DNA from: JAAYLN01 sp964592855
GTDB taxonomy: Bacteria; Verrucomicrobiota; Kiritimatiellia; RFP12; JAAYLN01
Direction: 5' to 3'
NCBI GenBank assembly: GCA_964592855.1
Contig: CAZQKI010000153.1
Span: forward strand, 1-11,398
DNA: 11,398 nt
Made by a program: the position numbers and the translations under genes
Notes under the pieces: model-generated
What the model was told of the DNA's origin: nothing
Seen by the model: only the letters and a program-made list of their open reading frames with translations
The model's database searches: none
Part shown: piece after piece, positions 7,367-11,398 of the stretch
Layout: each line of letters begins with the position of its first letter
How positions within the stretch are numbered: the stretch's first letter is position 1

Positions 7367-8502
7367 GCCGTTTTCTCCCATTGTGTTTCCTCTGGTGTTG
7401 CCGTGTTCGTCAACTCATCCTCGAAAACCGGCTGCAGCGACGTGTCGGTGACCCGCCCCGTCCGGCGCTGGGTGTCGATCGCCGCGATCATCAGCCGGAA
7501 CAGCTCGCGGGTGTCGAACCCCAACCGGATGACGGGGACATGCGCAGGCGGCCGGTCCGGGAAGTTGCAGTAGGTGACCAGCAGCAGATTCCGCGGCAGG
7601 ACCGCTCCGGAATCGCGGACGCCGAGCGTGACGCTTTCGGTCATGTGGTCGTCCAGCACGATGATCGCGTCGGGGCGCCGCGCGGCGGGCGCCGCCAGCA
7701 GCAGGTGGGCCAGGCGGCGCAGCGCCGTGTCCTGGCGTTGCGAGATCTGCACCACCCAGAACGGCTCGGTGACCAGACCGCGGCTGAAGATCCGCTCCAT
7801 CACAAGGGCGTGCTCCTGCTCCGGCGGCTTCACCGACAGAATGCGGGGCGGCAGCAGTACGGCCACGCGCCGGCGGCCCGATGCGGCGGCCCGCTCCAGC
7901 GCCCGATCCAGGAAGGCGGATTTGTCGATCCGCACCATGGAGATGCCGGGTTGGGGACCATAGGCGTCCGTGGTGGCCACCTTGGCGATCTCCGGGAGAT
8001 CCACCAGCGGCGTGCCGTTCCAGAGATGGGCCGAATGCGGAAAGATCAATCCGGCGTAGCCGCCGTGTTGCACCCTCCGAATCAACGCCCGGTAACCCAG
8101 GCTGTCCGGGTCGGGATCGGCGTTGTGCTGCGCGCTCACGCGCCAGTGACCGGGCAGCGCGCCAGCGTTCTGGATTACAGCCGACAACACGCGGTGGTAC
8201 CGGTCGTCCGGCTGGCGACCGTCCTGCTTGCCGAACAGCATGGCGCACTCATGGAGGTGCGGCGGATGCGGGGCGACAAAAATGCCGCTGCGGCGCCTCG
8301 TGTTGAGAAACCCTTCGCGCCGCAATTGATCGACGCCCCGCAGCACCGTCATGCGGCTGGCGCCAAACTCCCGCATCAGGGCTTCGAACGCAGGCACTCG
8401 CGCTCCCGGCGCATAAGCACCCGCGACCACGCGCTGCCGCAGCGCATCGGTCACGACGCTGCGTTTGACGCGGACTCCGCTTTCCTGTCGTTGTTCACGC
8501 AT
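7363..8502 (-). CDS. GntR/LacI-hybrid transcriptional regulator (AraR-like architecture)
   Basis: A 379-residue protein. Residues about 12-62 are a GntR-type winged helix (LRQRVVAGAYAPGARVPAFEALMREFGASRMTVLRGVDQLRREGFLNTRRRSGIFVA), with the recognition helix in ASRMTVLRGVDQL. The remaining ~300 residues resemble the LacI/periplasmic-binding sensor fold: YAGLIFPHS, the SMVRIDKSAFLDRALERAAASGRRRVAVLLPP segment (counterpart of D...A...L...GHRRIA), PDAIIVLDDHM, and VIRLGFDTRELFRLMIAAI. AraR of Bacillus has this design and length and senses a sugar. It heads the minus-strand operon, so it probably controls the downstream hydrolases and itself in response to a released sugar. The ligand cannot be read from sequence. 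The start at 8502 has only a weak ribosome site. Confidence 0.92.
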   Translation of the reverse strand: MREQRQESGVRVKRSVVTDALRQRVVAGAYAPGARVPAFEALMREFGASRMTVLRGVDQLRREGFLNTRRRSGIFVAPHPPHLHECAMLFGKQDGRQPDDRYHRVLSAVIQNAGALPGHWRVSAQHNADPDPDSLGYRALIRRVQHGGYAGLIFPHSAHLWNGTPLVDLPEIAKVATTDAYGPQPGISMVRIDKSAFLDRALERAAASGRRRVAVLLPPRILSVKPPEQEHALVMERIFSRGLVTEPFWVVQISQRQDTALRRLAHLLLAAPAARRPDAIIVLDDHMTESVTLGVRDSGAVLPRNLLLVTYCNFPDRPPAHVPVIRLGFDTRELFRLMIAAIDTQRRTGRVTDTSLQPVFEDELTNTATPEETQWEKTA

Positions 8503-8538
8503 GAAACTTGTTCCGTTCCCGTCCGAGTGCCACCCCTC

Positions 8539-8580
8539 ATCTGGTCTATGATTTTAAAAACAGAAATTAGACTAGCAGAT
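8539..8580. promoter_or_regulatory. Candidate operator/promoter region of the regulator gene
   Basis: An AT-rich stretch in otherwise GC-rich DNA, starting 37 bp upstream of the regulator start. ATCTGGTCTA (8539-8548) and TAGACTAGCAGAT (8568-8580) form an inverted repeat: the right arm reads ATCTG-CTA-GTCTA on the other strand, so the halves match apart from a 3-base insertion. This is the expected place for autoregulation by the GntR/LacI-type protein. No convincing -35/-10 pair can be assigned. Confidence 0.4.
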
Positions 8581-8606
8581 TACGAAAACGCCGTCAACCG
8601 CACTTG

Positions 8607-8749
8607 CACATGGAACTCAAGTCGTCGTTGGCGGTCTGCGTCCGTGTCGACGGCAAGCCGATCAACTCCGACGCGGACGACCTCGACGTGACAGCCGGCT
8701 GGGGCCACGCGGGCCAGGGCGGCGTGACGATGCCGGGAAGGGGGAGAAT
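8607..8749 (+). pseudogene. Coding-like gene scrap, unrecognised
   Basis: In the frame of the ATG at 8610 about 45 codons read MELKSSLAVCVRVDGKPINS then DADDLDVTAGWGHAGQGGVT, with almost all third positions G or C, unlike the other frames. The frame has a stop at 8568-8570 and no ribosome site, and then runs without a stop into a low-complexity repeat. It therefore looks like the truncated 3' end of a former gene rather than a working one. The protein family is not recognised. The rest of the 8503-8934 spacer holds only the regulatory sites and the repeat listed separately. Confidence 0.3.
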
Positions 8750-8755
8750 TGAAGA

Positions 8756-8797
8756 AACGCTCAACGCTCAACGCCCAACGTTCACCGCTCAATGCTC
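8756..8797. repeat. Tandem heptanucleotide repeat, six units
   Basis: Six consecutive 7-bp units: AACGCTC, AACGCTC, AACGCCC, AACGTTC, ACCGCTC and AATGCTC. The first two are identical and the others differ by one base from the first. Seven is not a multiple of three, so the run shifts frame at each unit, which fits a non-coding spacer. It marks the boundary between the gene scrap and the promoter region of the two-gene cassette. Confidence 0.75.
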
Positions 8798-8879
8798 AAG
8801 GCGACTTGAACGAAGCGCTCAACAATCTTGGCGGATGCTTTGGTTCCTTGTTTTTCGCGTGTGCCATCGTGTCATGTTT

Positions 8880-8888
8880 TGGTACACT
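8880..8888 (+). promoter_or_regulatory. Possible extended -10 promoter for the two-gene cassette
   Basis: TGG followed by TACACT gives an extended -10 (TGn plus a 4-of-6 match to TATAAT) about 46 bp before the start at 8935. The base composition drops sharply here. At a 17-bp spacing no good -35 hexamer is seen, which extended -10 promoters can tolerate. Confidence 0.35.
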
Positions 8889-8934
8889 ATCGCCATTCCC
8901 ACTTTTCATGCAATGTTGTGGTTCGGGTTAGCCC

Positions 8935-9366
8935 ATGAAAGCGCGTTACGGCCAATTCAATGCGAAGCGGAGATTCCGGGAGATCGTCCCGGACGACTTG
9001 GGGCGTTTGAGGGACTTATCGAACAGGGTCGTTTACGGCGGGAACCCTGAACACAAGATGAACCCGGGAGAGTTCGGACTGACACCCCCGGCGTCTCCTC
9101 GACAGGGAAAATCGCTCTGTGACGTTGCGCAGATCTTCAAACGCCACGAAGCGTTGAGCCTGCTTCAGGAGGGTATGCGAAAAGGATTGGTCAGCGACCG
9201 GGAAGTGCAGGGTTGGCCCAAGAATGTCTGGTCGGTGACTGAAAGTGGCATCCCGATGGAGGCACAACTCGAAAATGCGACGACCGGCGGGTATCATGGT
9301 TACCCGATGCCGGAGAGCGATCCGTTGGCGGCCGAAGTGCTTGCGCGATGGAGGCAACATGGCTGA
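8935..9366 (+). CDS. Small conserved-looking protein of unknown function, first gene of a two-gene cassette
   Basis: A 143-residue soluble protein with no signal peptide or membrane segment. The start is fixed by an in-frame TAG at 8929-8931 and the next ATG at 8935, though no clear Shine-Dalgarno is visible. Motif-like stretches dense in Gly, Pro, aromatic and polar residues suggest a folded catalytic or RNA/protein-binding domain: YGGNPEHK (34-41), NPGEFGLTPP (43-52), LCD (61-63), GLVS (84-87), WPKNVWSVTESGIPMEAQLEN (94-114) and YHGYPMP (120-126). His40, His71, His121, Glu109 and Glu113 are candidate active residues, as inference only. I do not recognise a named family. Its stop overlaps the next gene's start by 8 bp (ATGGCTGA), so the two products are probably made in fixed ratio and act together. 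Codon use and GC are lower than in the hydrolase genes. Confidence 0.85.
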   Translation: MKARYGQFNAKRRFREIVPDDLGRLRDLSNRVVYGGNPEHKMNPGEFGLTPPASPRQGKSLCDVAQIFKRHEALSLLQEGMRKGLVSDREVQGWPKNVWSVTESGIPMEAQLENATTGGYHGYPMPESDPLAAEVLARWRQHG

Positions 9367-10777
9367 CTTTCGTTTTTCCATTGACTGGTTGTCGTCGGGG
9401 AGTTCCGATCCCGTTTTCCGTGACACCTCCGCGCAATTGGCTATTTATCTGGACAACGTTTGCTTGACCCGGAACGAGGATGTCTGGTCGAAAACGGTAC
9501 GCGACTCGATCCTTGTGTCGGTCTACCCATTGGCGTCATGGTTGGCGGGTTCGTGGTGGAGATTGAACCACGAGCCGCAGCCGGCCTCTGGACCAAGGCC
9601 TCCACTCGCTTGGCGCATGGCGCATGAGTTGGGTGCCGCCAATCACGGTTTCGTGTGGCCCAGAATCTTGTTTGTCCCCGACGGTGAATCGATGTGCATC
9701 TGGGCGGAGCCGATTTCGACGCCGGGGCAATCCGTAAACTATACGACAGGGCTCGAGACCGTAAAGACGCTCTCAATGAATGAGTTTCAGCGTGAAGCCG
9801 AAGGCTTTGTCGAAAACGTATTATGCCGACTGGAAGCGGTTGGGCAGAGTCAAACGGAGCTGGCTTCTCTCTGGGCACTCGTAAAGGAAGACAGGAACAA
9901 CGCCGAAACAAATCGAATTCGGCAATTGGAAGCGCTGATGGGCTATGATCCAGAGGAGTGCCCGTCATCGATTATTGCAGAAGCCTTGCGTATCCAAGTT
10001 ACAACAGGACAAGCGGCCATGTCGGAACTGGCCCCCGTCTTTGGCAATGCGATCGCCCAGATAGGCGGACTCCAGCGCCAGTCTGGATTAATGAGTTGTC
10101 CTCAGGTGACCTCCGCCGACATTGACATGCTCTCCATGCGAGCGTGGCCTTGGGAACGGGGTGAGGCGGCGGCAAGGCGGCTTCGAAAAGATCGTGACAT
10201 TGGAGAAACGGACATCATCTCTGATGCCACACTGTTTAACCTTCTCGGCGTTACTCAAAGACAAGTCGACCAGTGGTCACCTTCCGACAGAAATCCCGTG
10301 GCAGTAGCCAAGCCCGATCATGCGGGGCGTTGGGATCTGATTCCCAGAAAGCGCCATCCGATTGCCAAGCGGTTCGAATGGGCTCGCCTTCTTGGGGATG
10401 TTCTCGCTCAACCCGTGGGAAGTAATGGGTGGTTGGTTTCCTCAGATCTTGCAACAGCCCGTCAGAAATGCCAGCGCGCGTTTGCCGCTGAATTCCTTTG
10501 CCCAATTGATGCTCTCGTCGACATGCTCAAAGGCGACTATTCGGAATCCGCACAAGAAGAGGCTGCAGAGCATTTCAAGGTCAGCGAAAAAACGGTCGCA
10601 TCCCTTCTGGCAAATCATGGTTGCATCGAGCGTGACGAGCCGCTGCTTCCCTACAGGTCGAAAACCTCCGAGCTGCACACGTTGCCGGCCGGACAACGCA
10701 CCGCGATGCTCACTCGCGTGGCGGAATGCTTGGCTGGCAATTATGCGACTGACCCCGAATTGAACGCGTCGTTTTGA
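9359..10777 (+). CDS. ImmA/IrrE-like protein lacking the zinc site, partner of the 143-residue protein
   Basis: A 472-residue soluble protein. The ATG at 9359 has GGAGG 4 nt upstream, inside the preceding gene. An upstream in-frame extension to 9245 lies wholly in the other gene's frame and is not credible. Residues about 1-180 are an unrecognised domain: DTSAQLAIYLD, VRDSILVSVYPLASWLAGSWWRL, WRMAHELGAANHGFVWP. The middle (190-300) is helical. The C-terminal part (about 325-430) follows the ImmA/IrrE (M78) layout: KRFEWARLLGD at 337-347 sits where FxxAHELGH is expected, then QRAFAAEFLCPIDAL (372-386), then a helical FKVSEKTVASLLANHGCI segment. In the zinc motif H-E-x-x-H has become R343-L-L-G-D347, and the third-ligand Glu position appears to be Cys, so peptidase activity is unlikely. 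ImmA/IrrE proteins usually act on repressors or antitoxins. Here a regulatory or antidote role for the 143-residue protein is inferred. Confidence 0.87.
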   Translation: MADFRFSIDWLSSGSSDPVFRDTSAQLAIYLDNVCLTRNEDVWSKTVRDSILVSVYPLASWLAGSWWRLNHEPQPASGPRPPLAWRMAHELGAANHGFVWPRILFVPDGESMCIWAEPISTPGQSVNYTTGLETVKTLSMNEFQREAEGFVENVLCRLEAVGQSQTELASLWALVKEDRNNAETNRIRQLEALMGYDPEECPSSIIAEALRIQVTTGQAAMSELAPVFGNAIAQIGGLQRQSGLMSCPQVTSADIDMLSMRAWPWERGEAAARRLRKDRDIGETDIISDATLFNLLGVTQRQVDQWSPSDRNPVAVAKPDHAGRWDLIPRKRHPIAKRFEWARLLGDVLAQPVGSNGWLVSSDLATARQKCQRAFAAEFLCPIDALVDMLKGDYSESAQEEAAEHFKVSEKTVASLLANHGCIERDEPLLPYRSKTSELHTLPAGQRTAMLTRVAECLAGNYATDPELNASF

Positions 10778-10903
10778 CAGGCGTCTGGGAAGGGTCACAC
10801 CCAGTCAGCTTGAAGAAATCGCGCAAGCCGTGGCGCTTTGTGTCGGGGCCTAAAATTCATGCGTCCTTGTCGTCGCATCCCCACATCGGGTTCCGATTCA
10901 GTT

Positions 10904-10978
10904 GACGCGGGCGGCGACGCTTACGGTCGACGCCAAGATGGTTCTTCCTCGTAATCCGTAAGCGTCGCCGTACGCGTC
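10904..10978. repeat. Long perfect hairpin downstream of the two-gene cassette
   Basis: Arms 10912-10926 (CGGCGACGCTTACGG) and 10956-10970 are perfect 15-bp reverse complements around a 29-nt loop. A 3x3 mismatch and a further 5-bp pairing (GACGC 10904-10908 with GCGTC 10974-10978) extend the stem. It lies 127 bp after the cassette's stop and has no T-run. It could be a bidirectional terminator, a REP-like element or a recombination-site-like structure. The surrounding 10778-11036 has no gene. Confidence 0.7.
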
Positions 10979-11013
10979 ATCCGGGTTCCACGGCAGTTAC
11001 CCGAGTGTTAGTT

Positions 11014-11028
11014 CGCGGCGCAGCCGCG
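11014..11028 (-). terminator. Short GC-rich hairpin after the permease remnant
   Basis: CGCGGC and GCCGCG pair perfectly around a 3-nt loop, 8 nt downstream of the permease fragment's stop on the minus strand. No T-run follows, so its role as a terminator is only suggestive. Confidence 0.35.
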
Positions 11029-11036
11029 CGGACGGC

Positions 11037-11234
11037 TTATTCGTAACGCAGGCAGTCGATCGGATTCAGCCGCGAGGCGCGCAGGGCGGGATAGAAGCCG
11101 AAGAAGATGCCGACCCCGGCGCTGAAGGCGAAGGCGATGATGATCGAGGCGGGCGTCACCGTGATCGGCCAGTGGTTGAGACGCCCCACCACGCGCGCCC
11201 CCGCCGCGCCGCCGATCACGCCCAGCAGGCCGCC
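11037..11234 (-). pseudogene. C-terminal remnant of a MacB/FtsX-type ABC transporter permease
   Basis: 65 codons plus TAA. The sequence begins GGLLGVIGGAAG and ends with the family hallmark GVGIFFGFYPALRASRLNPID then CLRYE, the last transmembrane segment and tail of MacB-like permeases, which normally have about 400 residues or more. Homology starts right after an in-frame TAA (11237-11235), so the N-terminal domain, periplasmic domain and earlier membrane segments are missing. A GTG at 11219 could in principle start a 60-residue product, but it would hold at most two membrane segments and is unlikely to work. The cut coincides with a promoter/operator block, suggesting an internal deletion of an efflux operon or a misassembly. 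Confidence 0.8.
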
Positions 11235-11238
11235 TTAA

Positions 11239-11278
11239 AGTGAACGAGTATTCATTTTAGTGAATGTACGTTCATTTG
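11239..11278. promoter_or_regulatory. Two tandem TetR-like operator dyads
   Basis: A 20-bp unit is repeated twice head to tail: AGTGAACGAGTATTCATTTT (11239-11258) and AGTGAATGTACGTTCATTTG (11259-11278). Each contains a TGAA-N6-TTCA dyad (11241-11254 and 11261-11274), and the second is palindromic at 12 of 14 positions. Centres are 20 bp apart, about two helical turns, as in cooperative TetR-family binding. TetR regulators often control efflux pumps, matching the adjacent MacB remnant. No TetR gene is left in the window. Confidence 0.6.
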
Positions 11279-11281
11279 CAA
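11254..11281 (-). promoter_or_regulatory. sigma70-like promoter reading into the permease remnant
   Basis: On the minus strand TTGCAA (11281-11276, 4 of 6 to TTGACA) is separated by 16 bp from TAAAAT (11259-11254, 5 of 6 to TATAAT). It lies inside the tandem dyads, so a bound repressor would block it. Transcription would run leftward into the truncated permease. Confidence 0.5.
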
Positions 11282-11312
11282 GCGGATTCTGAACGGGATG
11301 GGAATGGATCGG

Positions 11313-11398
11313 TTACCGGGTGCGCTGTTCTGCGGGAGGCGGGTCGATCGCATACAGCAGGGTCTGGCCGAACGCGGCCTCGACCGTGATCTGTGCGG
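11313..11398 (-). CDS. 3' end of an unidentified gene
   Basis: An open minus-strand frame from the window edge to TAA at 11313-11315 gives 27 residues, AQITVEAAFGQTLLYAIDPP then PAEQRTR. Third positions are mostly G or C, like the window's other genes. A plus-strand frame from 11298 is also open but has less biased third positions. The family cannot be told from this much. It is transcribed towards the TetR-like block and ends about 30 bp before it. Confidence 0.45.
   Translation of the reverse strand, partial: AQITVEAAFGQTLLYAIDPPPAEQRTR

Noticed and set aside
7381..8691. 436-codon plus-strand open frame
   Set aside because: Antisense to the GntR/LacI-type regulator, whose domain signatures are unambiguous.
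8604..9050. 148-codon plus-strand frame covering the scrap, repeat and cassette start
   Set aside because: It begins at a TTG with no ribosome site, loses coding character after the first ~45 codons and overlaps the real 8935 gene in another frame.
11298..11398. Plus-strand start of a TetR-type gene at the right edge
   Set aside because: The translation lacks the TetR helix-turn-helix pattern, and the opposite strand shows stronger third-position bias.

Overview
The window looks like part of a metagenome-assembled chromosome from a GC-rich, polysaccharide-degrading bacterium, most likely of the PVC group (Verrucomicrobiota, Kiritimatiellota or Planctomycetota). This rests on large secreted glycoside-hydrolase-like proteins, an FGE/SUMF1-like domain fused to one of them, a LamG-like secreted protein and a GntR/LacI-hybrid regulator. 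No rRNA or tRNA is present, so the phylum is an inference. Two 100-N gaps (2697-2796 and 6175-6274) are each flanked by an exact 55-bp duplication. They are scaffolding artefacts from overlapping contig ends. Removing 155 bp at each restores the sequence, and at the first it restores the reading frame of a gene.

Left and centre (1-8502, all on the minus strand, transcribed right to left): a carbohydrate-responsive regulator (8502-7363), a LamG-like secreted protein (7339-6488), a 1021-residue secreted GH71-like protein with an EF-hand-type calcium loop (6142-3077), and a second GH71-like protein with a CBM-like domain and an FGE-like C-terminus (2907 to beyond base 1). Together they look like a small utilisation locus for a glucan or similar polymer under its own sensor. 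The two intergenic spacers in front of the hydrolase genes each hold a copy of a palindromic repeat made of alternating TACGAG/TACGTG units. The ends of the two copies match in one orientation and their cores match in the opposite one.

Middle spacer (8503-8934): a dyad in front of the regulator, a coding-like gene scrap, a short heptanucleotide repeat and a probable promoter.

Right (8935-10777, plus strand): a tightly coupled two-gene cassette with visibly lower GC. A 143-residue protein of unknown function overlaps by 8 bp a 472-residue protein whose C-terminal part resembles ImmA/IrrE proteins but lacks the HExxH zinc site. This is the best candidate for an undescribed system, possibly toxin-antitoxin-like or defence-related. 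No function can be assigned from sequence alone.

Far right (10778-11398): a long perfect hairpin, a short GC hairpin, the last 65 codons of a MacB/FtsX-type ABC permease cut off abruptly, a sigma70-like promoter overlaid by two tandem TetR-like operator dyads that abut the cut, and the 3' end of another minus-strand gene. This looks like the scar of a deleted efflux operon.
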